Origin: an uncultured Collinsella sp.
GTDB taxonomy: Bacteria > Actinomycetota > Coriobacteriia > Coriobacteriales > Coriobacteriaceae
Direction of reading: 5' to 3'
Length of the DNA: 64,000 nucleotides
Assembly (NCBI GenBank): GCA_934630855.1
Contig: CAKTWW010000004.1
Span: 1 to 64,000, forward strand
Each line of letters opens with the position of its first letter. Position 1 is the stretch's first letter. The position numbers were made by a program, and so were the translations under genes. Below the pieces are notes generated by a model. That model saw only the letters and a program-made list of their open reading frames with translations. It searched no databases and was not told where the DNA came from. Below are positions 36,301 to 43,697 of this stretch, in pieces.

Positions 36301-39300
36301 TAATTTCGATCCTCGCGTCAGTCTTGTCCTCGGACACCATCGCGTCCGCCTCGTCCACCGTATAGGTAAAGTCGAGCTGATCGCTCACGGCGTACGCATC
36401 ATCGCCCTCGCCCAGGAACCAGCCCAGGAACAGCGCGTTGTCCGTGACGGCAGAAACCTCAACCGTCTCACCGGCATTGCGATAGCAGTTTTGAGCGATA
36501 ACGCTCAGGTGCGCAAAATCCTGCGATGAATCGGTCGCCTGCGCATCGTTGACATGCACCGCATAGTCCTTGAGCTTAAAGCGCGCCTCGAGGGACAGGT
36601 CCTTATCCGGCGTAAACGTGTAGACCGTCTCCTTGGAGATGTACTCGCCGGACTCGGTGTCATACCAACCCTTAAACGTTATGTTGTCGTTGAGCATCCC
36701 CGAGGCACCGGCATCGAGCGTGACCTCGGCGCCCGCATCGATCGTCATCGAGTCGGAAACATCGGGCAGCTCAACGCCGTCCATCAGCTTGCGTTCGCCT
36801 TTATCGATCGTTTGGGCATAGGAGATTTGGAACGATGTCGGCTCAGGCTTCTTGAGCTGTAAGGTGCCCTTGGTTTGGGTTTCGAAATGCGAATAGCCGT
36901 CGTCATACACGAGCTTTACGGGCTGTCCGTCCATCGACTCATCGAAGACGTCGCCGCCGCAGGGAGTCGCCGTAAGGTACTCGCCGAGTTCTTCCTTTAT
37001 GAGAGCTTCGTAGTTCCAAATCGATACCGAATGCGGGTAATCGAGCTCGACGCTCATACCCTCGAGCGAAATGGTGTCCCCTTGCTCATAGGTCATATTG
37101 TCGGGGTCGCACGAGATTTCAACGCTCTTGAGCACCTTGCCCACCGGGACGGGTAGACAGCCGTTGCATCTCTCCCAAACAGCTTTGGGCTCTCCCTTGC
37201 TGTACTTCGGAATCATCTTTGCGGGGACCATAACCGTCATGTTGTACTTGGGGAACGTGTCGGTATTGATGAGCACCGCATGGTTGCACCCAAGGAATAC
37301 GGTTTCGAGATTGGTGTCGTAAAACGCCTTTTCCGGCAACTCCTCGATCTTGGAGTTATAGGGAAGCGTCAGTCCGCCGCTCAAGTCGGTGCCGTAGAAG
37401 CAGGTATGGCCAAGCGTTTCGACCGCTGTGTTGCTCTCAAGTCCTGTGGTGGCAAGGTTCGAGCAGTGTCTGAACGCGCAAACGCCAATCGATGTAATGG
37501 AGGTGTTCTTGTCCAGGCCGGTATCGGTCAGAGATTTGCAGCCGTCGTAGGCTCTGTCGGGAATCGACGTGAGGCCAACAACCTTGTCGAGCCCCGTGGA
37601 CTCTAACCCGCTCTCGGCAAACGCGGCATAGCCCATAGATCCGATGGTAGCGGTCTCGTTGACGTTCAGGCTCGTAAGCGACTTGCAGCCAAAGAACGCC
37701 TCTTTTCCGATTTGACCGATGGTCATACCGGAAAGGCTGATATCGGTGAGATTCGGGCAGTTATAGAAGGCGTGCATTCCAATTTTAGAAATGGAGTTAT
37801 TCTCAAAGCGCACTGAGCGCAAATTGATAGAGTCGGCGCAGAGCTGTACGTCGACTTCATCCACCCCGGAATCGACAATCAAATTCGTTACCATTCGACC
37901 GTCGACGGAGTTCTCACGCGGGTTGTTCTCATCAATCTCTACCGTAAGATTTCCGTTTGCGTCGCACGGATACAGATAGTAGTTCGGCATGAACTTGGCG
38001 TACTCGCAGGCCGCCTGCTGCAGGTCGCCCTTGCTGTACGTGACAAGGTGTGTGTAGCCGTCGTCATACACCAGCTGTATGGGCTCTCCGTCCATCGAGT
38101 CATCGAAGACGTCGCCGTCGCGGGGGGTCGCCGTAAGGTACTCGCCGAGTTCTTCCTCTAAGAGAGCTTCGTAGTCGCTGTCCATCGTCGAATGAGGATA
38201 TTGAAACGTGACGCTCATGCCCTCGAGCGAAATGATGTCACCCTGCTGATAGGTCATCTTGTTGGGATCGCGCGAGATCTTGATCTTTTGGAGCACCTTG
38301 CCCACGGGGACGGGAAGGCTACCATTGCAGCTCTCCCAAACCTCTTTAGGGTGGCCGCTTTCGTATTGCGAAGCCATCTTGGCAGGGACCATGACAGTCA
38401 TGTATTGCTTGGGAAACGTGGTGGAATTAATGAGCACCGCATGGTCGCACCCAAGGTACACGGTTTCGAGCTTAGAGCCATAGAACGCACGGCTCGGTAG
38501 CTCTTCGATCTTGGAATAAAGGGGCAGCGACAGCCCGCCGCTCATATTGGCTCCGGAGAAGCAGCCTTCGCCGAGCGTCTTGATCGTCGTATTGCTCTCG
38601 AGTCCCGACGTCGCAAGGCGCGAGCAGTTTTTGAACGCATCGACTCCGATTGATGTGATGGATGTGTTACCGCCCAGACCGGTATCGGTCAGAGCGCTGC
38701 AGCCATTATAAGCGCTCTCAGGAATCGAACTGAGGCCAACGACCTTGTCGAGCCCCGTAGACCGCAGTCCGCTCCAGGCAAACGCAGCCTCGCCCATCGA
38801 GCCGATGGTAGCGACATCGTTAATGTTCAGGCTCGTAAGCGATCCGCACCCAGAAAACGCCCCTTTCCCGATATCCCCAATGGTCATACCGGAAAAGCTG
38901 ACATCGGCGAGATTCGAGCACCCATAAAAGGCGTGTATTCCAATTGAAGAAATAGAGCTGTTCTCAAAATGCACCGAACGCAGATTGGAGGAGCGGTCAC
39001 AAATATACCCGGGAATCCCATCCGCTCCGTAATCAACGATCAGATTGATTACCCATATGCCGCCGACAGAGTTCTTATTCGGGTCACTTTCATCGATCTC
39101 TACCGTTACGTTTCCGCTTGCATCGCACGGGTACACATTGCCGTTCGGCATAAGCTTGGCATACTCGTAGACCGTAGGCTCCTTATGCCCGAGGGCATCG
39201 GTTTGGCTGCTATCGGATGGAGACTCCGCCGTTGCAGGCGAGGTCTTTGCTGCATCGGAATCAGTCGCGGCGCTCGAAAGGTCTTGGGCCAGACTCGACG

Positions 39301-39580
39301 CAGGGATGTTGGTATCAGAGCTGGACGATTTGTCCTGAGCGTTATTCGTTTGGTCGGAAGTTGTGGATGAGCCGCCCTCGTCCGAAGACGATGCGTTATC
39401 GCTCACCTTGGCATCAGTGTCGGTGCCCGAGTTGGTCTCTTGAGCTTCGCTCTCGACAGCAGTCGCCCCGGCATCATCGGCATAAGCCGCGCGGGGCGCA
39501 AGCGGTATCGAGGTCACGACCATCGCAACCGAAAGATAGACGACTAGAAATCTATAGAGTGCAGCAGTGATCCTGTTCAT
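27314..39580 (-). CDS. Giant 4088-residue modular surface protein (LRR_5 / InlB-type repeats, sorting-signal-like C-terminus)
   Basis: The start MNRITAALYR (39580) is followed by a signal peptide cut near residue 34 (PRAAYA). A Ser/Asp/Thr-rich linker follows to about 132. Two copies of a module of roughly 390 residues (about 133-520 and 522-905) each carry BspA-like LRR_5 repeats and a Big-type Ig segment. From about 910 to 2580 there are roughly 18 InlB-B-like repeats with a GY.F.GW core. They are interrupted at about 1187-1212 by an Ala-rich hydrophobic stretch. From 2580 on there are three related units (VNGSVD / Ig-like AQPQ.AS / cadherin-like), the first including MBG-like repeats, and a Pro/Asp/Asn linker (about 3649-3691). 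The C-terminus LADAGD, hydrophobic helix, RRRRSDA resembles an LAxTG-type sortase signal. It is likely a wall-linked adhesin; ligand unknown. Confidence 0.85.
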   Translation of the reverse strand: MNRITAALYRFLVVYLSVAMVVTSIPLAPRAAYADDAGATAVESEAQETNSGTDTDAKVSDNASSSDEGGSSTTSDQTNNAQDKSSSSDTNIPASSLAQDLSSAATDSDAAKTSPATAESPSDSSQTDALGHKEPTVYEYAKLMPNGNVYPCDASGNVTVEIDESDPNKNSVGGIWVINLIVDYGADGIPGYICDRSSNLRSVHFENSSISSIGIHAFYGCSNLADVSFSGMTIGDIGKGAFSGCGSLTSLNINDVATIGSMGEAAFAWSGLRSTGLDKVVGLSSIPESAYNGCSALTDTGLGGNTSITSIGVDAFKNCSRLATSGLESNTTIKTLGEGCFSGANMSGGLSLPLYSKIEELPSRAFYGSKLETVYLGCDHAVLINSTTFPKQYMTVMVPAKMASQYESGHPKEVWESCNGSLPVPVGKVLQKIKISRDPNKMTYQQGDIISLEGMSVTFQYPHSTMDSDYEALLEEELGEYLTATPRDGDVFDDSMDGEPIQLVYDDGYTHLVTYSKGDLQQAACEYAKFMPNYYLYPCDANGNLTVEIDENNPRENSVDGRMVTNLIVDSGVDEVDVQLCADSINLRSVRFENNSISKIGMHAFYNCPNLTDISLSGMTIGQIGKEAFFGCKSLTSLNVNETATIGSMGYAAFAESGLESTGLDKVVGLTSIPDRAYDGCKSLTDTGLDKNTSITSIGVCAFRHCSNLATTGLESNTAVETLGHTCFYGTDLSGGLTLPYNSKIEELPEKAFYDTNLETVFLGCNHAVLINTDTFPKYNMTVMVPAKMIPKYSKGEPKAVWERCNGCLPVPVGKVLKSVEISCDPDNMTYEQGDTISLEGMSVELDYPHSVSIWNYEALIKEELGEYLTATPCGGDVFDESMDGQPVKLVYDDGYSHFETQTKGTLQLKKPEPTSFQISYAQTIDKGERKLMDGVELPDVSDSMTIDAGAEVTLDAGASGMLNDNITFKGWYDTESGEYISKETVYTFTPDKDLSLEARFKLKDYAVHVNDAQATDSSQDFAHLSVIAQNCYRNAGETVEVSAVTDNALFLGWFLGEGDDAYAVSDQLDFTYTVDEADAMVSEDKTDARIEITPRYCAPQASVVLSVDGVDENGQPLGQFLSTGLYGIGSRVTVVAVPMPGYVFDYATDALGNVVFTGDDGPSYTFVLEGDVQYTAHFREATDPAESLAALKAALIAAITAAAVLATIYGLGEIVDPIAADAVIEIGMADNIEDVAAVGTKVLKEIKDIIDDHKKPHDPDKPHGDHKIEIIATVQPEVGGVVTGGGFHYEGTVATLEAVANPGYRFVCWKQDGVEVSTSPVKTMTITDLTPENVKMTAVFEKDVDITAVAEADGVQADFSTGCTASPVKQSVKRGDKAMVTVSEGPDYAFVGWFEDGIEVSHERTYTFQAEVDRHLVARFRKADKTILVNTDPSDSAEVLCDGVPVVDGKVRAKDGDILTFTMRPKVRPDNPEKTYRFVEWRETDAQGITIANKQEVCEYRVNGNARIEAVMDGRDTHTVRAEADPLEGGTVTLKRGETAGMVLEVPEGERVTAEATPSEGYIFDGWYLSNGGSDATSTLVSSERSYTFEPITDCVIQAKFTRACKVDVVVEPAAAMAGKYLVHGEGYCMKGEPATLSIELTAEASKQFTFKGWYDAKTDLLLGTDSSYLEFYPEDVECTVRAVFEENTYTVAAKAKKTFVERGTVEIEGHPGASSVTCGYGDTVMLKAKANDGYRFDHWKDDSGKEYDTAELVVKVTKSDTYTAIFTDSKPEVMVTADSWLGGTVTCNGTVVKPTTDKFKLGETLHLTAKAHPGFLFRGWYVNGHLKSAKRETTLVAKARGKTGRCVVTAAFAPVDTVCVPLADPVEGGTVKASRILADRGAEVALKATPNPGYVFTGWYTADGKLESTDAEFTCHQERSHVHIARFMAKSYEVDATTVVDSGTGSLVESSAAGWVEGTGTVEAGHAATLAAHALSGYAFEYWADASGAVVSRDSTYHVVPTSDTTLQAVFSAKQYTVDVSCEESMGTVEGAGTYAAGQVATVRATSAADTSFVGWFRDGTCVSSKKIYRFTVREDTSLYAVFASGSYVVHTVASPVEGGAVSGFGGYEAGDRATLRAIANTGYSFAGWTDDKGETVSENADYTVKVTGDATYTATFTPKSYQVVLSASDDSVGTLSGEGSYQFGDTVELNATSMGTKRFVGWYVLDAEGNKSLLSCDARCWVKLDKDMVEGLEGDALELQAVFADPYEVTVTGEVVVKDKASSRGCRVTGSGSFVVGDQVELTAVAGMGYRFVGWSTDKEGTSIVETATTLDVTATQDITYYAQFESDGQVTITVTGSSIFRGTALLVDGIPAGSRSYDRGDMFMAIAIPWKKYHFSHWVDDAGVTVSYSAFYIGTAKENRQLTAVFYETGCDVQVATYPKDAGFSMVALGTGGSYHSAAIMFTVPHKGWKFKYWVDENGMPVGATPVINRVVFGNRTFTAVYERASMTVTAVDSRQGGHVEGSSEDESLGYAVTNEVENGESTTLTAVPDAGYVFDGWYARNDDGSLGDEPLSTDAVWTFVPEDNMTVEARFAEAPKYKVTARAVNGSVDPETASVATDGKVTLSATPDEGCYLTRVTVAEEAGDDGSAGNAYDLDISDYQGGAYEVTLSGVSAPQQVTFEFVKAAAPEVLAQPQGASAYEGDPVELSIAAEAGRNVRAHAAVSSGSAADVKLGYQWYRVPADGGKAVALKGETGETLSIAQLDSDGEGEYFCRITQSYMGTVTKTDTEHATVSIVPRETLVFNGRVLPAATAHDGYRAEIAGATGGKAPYAYNLDEVEVPEGMQLTQADDGTGALVLSGMPAATGACRFKIACTDDLGDKRVAHFALVVKAKEAPLAFEGQSFVYNATAQAPKLSGVPEGCEDDVKLTYVGTGDTQYTSDQAPVDAGTYRAVATLDANGYVGNASCDFVIEKAPVDISIETSDVTYDGARHGAAVAVADLDASAYSVTYRGVDGTSYGPTALEPCDSGNYRVTVTVTDPNYQGKKSAEFSIAKASQTITGTTTYSGVYGGDPIVFDNVAQTPVSFELVDSDADANPVSIKGRCATVKAAGAAHVVAHAKASRNYLAAEDVELTVAVAPAQLLVKVDDAERFEGQENPEFTSSLVSRCDTSDVKVTYFCSANKKSPAGEYQIDAAVADPNFDVAVDPGTLTVKKKPEHYKVTAKAVNGSVDNASVSVVEGGDVTLSATPDEGCYLERVTVSEAGSDKAVDLDISDYKGGAYEVTLSDVTASQEVTFEFAKADAPRVVAQPQDASAHEGDAVVLSVAAEAGKNVADHAASSTGSAAAVDLSYQWFRMDGGKAEALEDETGETLSLAGLDDEQAGEYFCRITQRYLGTEAQTDSDHAIVSVVAWDTLVFNGDLLPAASAHSAYFATIAGAAGGKAPYEYAWDETKLPEGLKLSRTSGGLMLSGVPSKTGVSAFDITCTDARGEAMIAHFALVVQAKRVKLTFTDGDFTFNGAPQAPEVSGAPKVCKGDLKITYYGTGGTQYSSTEAPTDAGAYRAVATLRSHGYVGAAACEFEIAPAKLKVKVDDAERFEGEANPAFTSSLESAVDTSGVKVEYSCDADERSPAGKYQIGATVSDPNFDVEVVPGTLTVKKKREPVDPDNPDNPDPDNPEPDNPDPDPTPDPDNPDPDNPEPDNPDKPERFEVTAKAVNGSVDNASVTVDEGGDVTLSATPDEGCYLERVTIAEAGSDKRHDLDISNYEGGAYEVTLSGVTASQEVMFEFAKADAPRVVAQPQDASVHEGDAVVLSVAAEAGKDVLDHAGSSAGPAADVELSYQWFRMVDGEAVALEGEMGEVLVVEDLGDDCAGQYFCRVTQRYLGTEMQTDSDHAVVSVAPLDALVFNGGLLPVARAHGAYRATIAGAAGGEAPYEYTWDEAKLPDGFKLSHTAGGLTLSGTPSKAGVSSFDVACKDARGETVTAHFVLVVQAKRDPVNPDPVEPSPDKPDGPDPDQPDKPGTPDSDQSDSKDPAKPGSSDGSAADKANANGAENSGKKASSKTSAQHLADAGDRAPLAVAVAAGAVALIALGLELLRRRRSDA

Positions 39581-39706
39581 AGGAACCTTCCCGCAATTCG
39601 CAACGATACAGGGGCCCATGGAGGGTAATTATTCGACATTACCTTATATCGGCGACATTGCGGGTCAGGTGCGTAAACGGTTTATCAGGGGGCGCAAAAG
39701 GTTGCT

Positions 39707-40849
39707 TTAATTACGGCTCAAATCGCGCAGCGCTTCGACCGCCAAGTCGACCTCTTCGTCCGTGTTGAAATACCCAAACGAGAAGCGCACGACGCCCTGG
39801 CGCTCGGTTCCCAGCGCTCGGTGCATAAGCGGGGCGCAATGGGCGCCGGGGCGCGTCGCAATCCCCCACCCCTGCATGAGCGCGTCCGAGATTTCGGCCG
39901 AATCGACATCGCCCACGTTGAGCGACACGATTGCAGAGCGCGTCGGCTGGTCAAAGGAGCCATAGAGCGTAATGCCCGGAATCTCGCGCACACCGGCAAG
40001 GAAGCGATCAGCAAGCGCACGCTCGTGGGCAGCAATCGCCTCGACCCCACCCTGGGTCTCGATAAAATCGAGTCCAGCGGAAAGACCGGCAATACCATGG
40101 CCGTTAAGTGTGCCCGCCTCCAGGCGCGTCGGCCACTCCAGCGGTTGCAGCGTATCAAAGCTATGCACGCCCGTGCCGCCCATGGCCCACGGCGCTACGT
40201 CGACGCCCTCCGCCACAGCCAGGCCACCGGTGCCCTGCGGACCCATAAGCCCCTTGTGGCCGGTAAAGCACACAATGTCGAGCCCCATGCCCTGCATGTC
40301 AATCTTCGCCGCACCGGCAGACTGCGACGCATCGACAATCACCAGTGCACCAGACGCATGAGCCATAGCCGCCACACGCGCAACGTCAACGGCATTGCCA
40401 GTCACGTTAGAGGCATGCGTCACCACGACGGCACGCGTGCCCGGCGTCATCAAGCGCTCAAGCTCATCATAGTCGAGCACGCCGTTGGCGTCGCATCCGG
40501 CATGCTCAACGGTAACGCCCTGCTCAGCCGCAAGGCGATTGAGCGGACGCAACACGGAGTTGTGCTCGAGCACCGTCGTGACCACGCGGTCGCCAGGGCG
40601 CACCACACCGTTGATGGCCGTGTTGAGCGCCGCCGTGGAGTTGGGCGTAAAGCACACATGGTCGGCGCGCGGGCAGCCCAACAGGCGCGCGAGCTTCGCA
40701 CGACAGCCGTGGATGGTACGCGCGGCATCGAGCGCACCCGACGTGGCGCCGCGCCCGGCATTGCCGAGCGAGCACATCGCCTGTGTCACGGCCTCGACCA
40801 CCGTCTGCGGCTTATGCATGGTCGTCGCCGCGTTATCCAGGTAGATCAT
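39707..40849 (-). CDS. Cysteine desulfurase-family PLP enzyme of a selenium cluster
   Basis: This 380-residue fold-type I aminotransferase class V enzyme starts MIYLDNAATT. The PLP lysine is in FTGHKGLMGPQG, the PLP-contact His/Asp are in VTHASNVTGN and VDASQSAG, and the active-site Cys lies in RPGAHCAPLMHRALGT. These fit the NifS/CsdB-like group often found beside selD and yedF. It could release S or Se from (seleno)cysteine for SelD. The ATG overlaps the stop of the DUF3343 gene (ATGA). True substrate preference cannot be read from sequence. Confidence 0.88.
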   Translation of the reverse strand: MIYLDNAATTMHKPQTVVEAVTQAMCSLGNAGRGATSGALDAARTIHGCRAKLARLLGCPRADHVCFTPNSTAALNTAINGVVRPGDRVVTTVLEHNSVLRPLNRLAAEQGVTVEHAGCDANGVLDYDELERLMTPGTRAVVVTHASNVTGNAVDVARVAAMAHASGALVIVDASQSAGAAKIDMQGMGLDIVCFTGHKGLMGPQGTGGLAVAEGVDVAPWAMGGTGVHSFDTLQPLEWPTRLEAGTLNGHGIAGLSAGLDFIETQGGVEAIAAHERALADRFLAGVREIPGITLYGSFDQPTRSAIVSLNVGDVDSAEISDALMQGWGIATRPGAHCAPLMHRALGTERQGVVRFSFGYFNTDEEVDLAVEALRDLSRN

Positions 40850-41097
40850 CGCACGACCTCCCACATATCAATCACGGTAAAGCCCTCGGTAGGAACGTCC
40901 GCCGCGGCAAGCTCGCCGCGCAGCAATTCCTCATCCGCAGGCAAGGCCTTCCAAGCCAGGCCGCAGCCGGCCGCGACCTCCCCAGGCACGGGAATCGTGC
41001 GTCCGGGAAGGCCGCGCTCGATGCAAAGGCTCTCGCAACCCATGGCGGCCGCCGTGGTGGGAAACGTGATAACAAGCGCCGGGCGCTTCTCCCTCAT
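40846..41097 (-). CDS. DUF3343 small protein, putative Se/S carrier
   Basis: This 83-residue protein contains VITFPTTAAAMGCESLC and PGEVAAGCGLAWKA, with conserved Cys positions typical of DUF3343. These proteins are proposed carriers of selenium or sulfur between a desulfurase and an acceptor. It is in an operon between yedF (18-nt gap) and the cysteine desulfurase-like gene (4-nt overlap). GGACGG lies before the ATG. A related, Cys-extended paralogue starts at 230 near tRNA-Sec. Confidence 0.8.
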   Translation of the reverse strand: MREKRPALVITFPTTAAAMGCESLCIERGLPGRTIPVPGEVAAGCGLAWKALPADEELLRGELAAADVPTEGFTVIDMWEVVR

Positions 41098-41115
41098 GGC
41101 AATCCCGTCCAAGCG

Positions 41116-41742
41116 TTACGGGCGCACGACGCGCACGGCCTGCTCCATCTTCTCTACGATCACATACATGTTGGTGACCTCGCCCACCGCGAGCTGGTCC
41201 TTAATGCCAAAGTGATCGAGGCAGGTGCCGCAGGTGAGAATCTCGACACCCTGCTCGGCCAGCCCCTTAAGGTCGTCGAGCACCGGCGAGCCCTCGACGG
41301 TGAGCTTGGCGCCGCCGTTGTAGAACAGCATGGTCGCGGGCAGTTCCTCCTGCTGCGTCACGGCAAAGATGAAGGCCTTCATGAGCTTGTGGCCCAGCTC
41401 GTCGTCGCCGCGGCCCATGCAGTCGGTGTAGACGGAAATGACGAGCTCGCCCTTGCCGGTGCTGGCACCACAGAAGGCAGCGCCATCCTGCTCGGGATCG
41501 GCCACGGCAATGGCGCCAGAGGTCGCCACGGTCACGTGCCACTCGGCGTCAGAAACCTTCTCGACCGAGGCCGTGCAGCCCTTCTCCTGCGCCATCTTGG
41601 AGATGTTCTTGACGGCGGTCTCGTTATCGACCGAGGTCACCACGGCACCCTCGCCGTCAAGCTGTTTGAGCGCCTTAAGCGTCTTGACGACGGGCAGCGG
41701 GCAGGTATCGCCCATGGCATTTACTTCAATTTTGGTAGACAT
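41116..41742 (-). CDS. yedF: YedF-type selenium metabolism protein (TusA + DsrE-like domains)
   Basis: This 208-residue protein has an N-terminal TusA/SirA domain (about 1-75) with the persulfide motif MGDTCPLPVVKTLKAL. A DsrE-like C-terminal domain (about 100-205) contains TDCMGRGDDELG, MLFYNGGAKLT and LTCGTCLDHFGI. This arrangement is the selenium-associated YedF family, consistently linked to selD. It may relay Se or S from the desulfurase-like enzyme to SelD. It starts 56 nt after selD. Confidence 0.9.
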   Translation of the reverse strand: MSTKIEVNAMGDTCPLPVVKTLKALKQLDGEGAVVTSVDNETAVKNISKMAQEKGCTASVEKVSDAEWHVTVATSGAIAVADPEQDGAAFCGASTGKGELVISVYTDCMGRGDDELGHKLMKAFIFAVTQQEELPATMLFYNGGAKLTVEGSPVLDDLKGLAEQGVEILTCGTCLDHFGIKDQLAVGEVTNMYVIVEKMEQAVRVVRP

Positions 41743-41798
41743 AGTTTTCCTTTCGAGTTCATCGTTCTAAAACAGTACATAAGTCAATAAACGCGCCG

Positions 41799-42848
41799 CT
41801 AGCGGACAACGTGAACAGCGGGACCGCCCGGCTCTGCCTCGCATACGCGACCGACAACGGCGGCGATGCGACCCTCGGCATGCAGGCGGCGCGCAAGCTC
41901 ATCCACATCGGTGGCAGGCGCCGCGATGAGCAGGCCACCAGACGTCTGCGGATCGTACAGCGCATCCAGCATGCCCGGCTCCAGGTCATCGTCGGCCGCC
42001 ACGCGCGGACCAAAGAAGTCCTGGTTGCGGTAGGCGCCGGCGGGGATAATGCCCAGGCGCGCCATGTCGAGCACCTGGTCAAAGAGCGGCACCGCCCCAG
42101 ACGCAAGCTCAATCTGCACGCCCGATCCCTCAGCCATCTCGCACGCATGTCCAATCAGGCCAAAGCCCGTAACGTCGGTACAGCCGTGAAGCTCGAGCCC
42201 CTCGGCAAGGCGAATCGGTGCTTCGTTGAGCGTGCGCATCGAGTCAAACATCGCCGTGGCCTCGTCCTGCTCGATAAGCTCGCCCTTAATGGCTGTGGTG
42301 ATGATGCCTGAGCCGACCGCCTTGGTCAGCAGCAACGCATCGCCCACGCGCGCGCCGCTATTAGCAAGCATGCGATCGAGCTCGACAAAGCCGCTCACGG
42401 ACAGGCCGTACTTGGGTTCGTCGTCGTTAATGGTATGGCCGCCCGCGATGGTGCAGCCGGCCTCGACGCATTTGTCGGCGCCGCCCGCCAGAATCTGCCC
42501 CGCAACCTCAACGCCCAGGCAATTGGGGATGCACAGCAGGTTCATGGCATGGCTCGGCGTACCGCCCATGGCGTAGATATCCGACAGCGAGTTGGCCGCG
42601 GCGATCTGGCCAAACAGGAACGGGTCGTCGACCATCGGCGGGAAGAAGTCGATGGACTGCACGAGTCCCAGGTTCTCGCCAACACGGAAGACACTCGCAT
42701 CGTCGGAGGTATCGAACCCCACAAGCAAGTTGTCGTTGGGCACATTGGGTAAGTCGCCCAGGACCTGGGCGAGGGCTCCAGGAGCCAGCTTAGCGGCTCA
42801 ACCACTTGCGGCGGTCATAGACGTGAGCCTGATCTGATCGTCGAGCAT
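41799..42848 (-). CDS. selD: Selenophosphate synthase SelD, itself a selenoprotein (Sec17)
   Basis: SelD makes selenophosphate from selenide and ATP for SelA. The full frame starts at ATG 42848 (MLDDQIRLT) with AGGAGG upstream. Codon 17 is TGA (42798-42800) in SGUAAKLAPGAL, the active-site position that is Cys17 in E. coli SelD. After it the frame continues through VGFDTSDDASVF, IYAMGGTPSHAMNLL and DVTGFGLIGHACEM to give 349 residues, the normal family length. Starting after the TGA would remove the catalytic residue and the conserved Lys. SelD with Sec is known in several bacteria. It heads the yedF-DUF3343-desulfurase operon. Confidence 0.95.
42770..42800 (-). promoter_or_regulatory. Candidate SECIS hairpin in selD
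   Basis: Twelve nt after the Sec UGA the mRNA can form GGCUC/GAGCC closing a CUG loop, flanked by further partly paired bases. It is shorter than the fdhF element but at a plausible distance for bacterial SECIS. Structure is inferred by eye. Confidence 0.5.
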
Positions 42849-42917
42849 CGATACCTCCTCTCAAACACAAACAATGCTTCTCAGTATACGCATGAACGCG
42901 CATCTACGGCCGGCTCA

Positions 42918-43682
42918 TCAGCCGAGCGCCTGGGCACGAATGGCCGCGCCGATGGCACCGGCAAAGCGAGCTTTGGGCGACGTCTCAACCGGAGACCCCA
43001 GCAGCGCTCCCAGCCGCTCCACAACGTAAGCGTTCTCGCACAGGCCGCCGGTCAGGTAGTACGGAGCACCCGCCGCCTGCCCGGCCATGGTGGCCACGCG
43101 CGACACGACGCTCTCGATCACACCGCGCGCGATGTTCTCGCGCGGCTCGCCACGACCGATCAGGCTAATGACCTCGCTCTCGGCAAAGACTGTGCACATG
43201 CTGCTGATCTTGGTTGGCTCACCGGAGCGGGCAAGGTCTGCCATCTGCTGCTGAGAAATGCCCAGACGATCGGCCATGATCTCCAAAAAGCGCCCTGTAC
43301 CTGCAGCGCACTTGTCGTTCATGGCAAACTTGGCCACGCGGCCGCCTTTAAGTTGGATGACCTTGGTGTCCTGGCCGCCCACGTCGATCACGGTGCCGTG
43401 GTCGCCAAAGAGCGCCACAGCGCCGGTGCCATGGCAGGTGATCTCGGTCACGACCTTGTGCGCATAGGGCACGGCGACACGGCCGTAACCGGTCGCGACC
43501 ACACGCACGTCGTCGGCCGCCACGTCGTAGCCGGCCGAAGCAAGCTCTACGCGCAGGCGCTCGGCCGCATCGACCGATGAATACCCCGTCGGCATAACGC
43601 AAGTCCATGCGATGGCGCCATCCGCCTCCACCGCCGCGGCCTTCGCCGCCGTCGAGCCTATGTCGATACCAATGCCAACCAC
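42918..43682 (-). CDS. 2-hydroxyacyl-CoA dehydratase activase (HgdC/FldI-like)
   Basis: This 254-residue ASKHA-fold ATPase contains GIGIDIGSTAAKAA, GTVIDVGGQDTKVI and NDKCAAGTGRFLEIMADRLG. The cysteines at MNDKC and SSMCTVF would bind one [4Fe-4S] at the dimer interface. It injects one high-potential electron into the dehydratase using ATP. I prefer the GTG at 43682, which has AAGGAGG upstream; an ATG at 43706 is in the same frame but lies inside a palindrome. It is downstream of both dehydratase subunits. Confidence 0.92.
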   Translation of the reverse strand: MVGIGIDIGSTAAKAAAVEADGAIAWTCVMPTGYSSVDAAERLRVELASAGYDVAADDVRVVATGYGRVAVPYAHKVVTEITCHGTGAVALFGDHGTVIDVGGQDTKVIQLKGGRVAKFAMNDKCAAGTGRFLEIMADRLGISQQQMADLARSGEPTKISSMCTVFAESEVISLIGRGEPRENIARGVIESVVSRVATMAGQAAGAPYYLTGGLCENAYVVERLGALLGSPVETSPKARFAGAIGAAIRAQALG

Positions 43683-43697
43683 GGCATCCTCCTTCAC

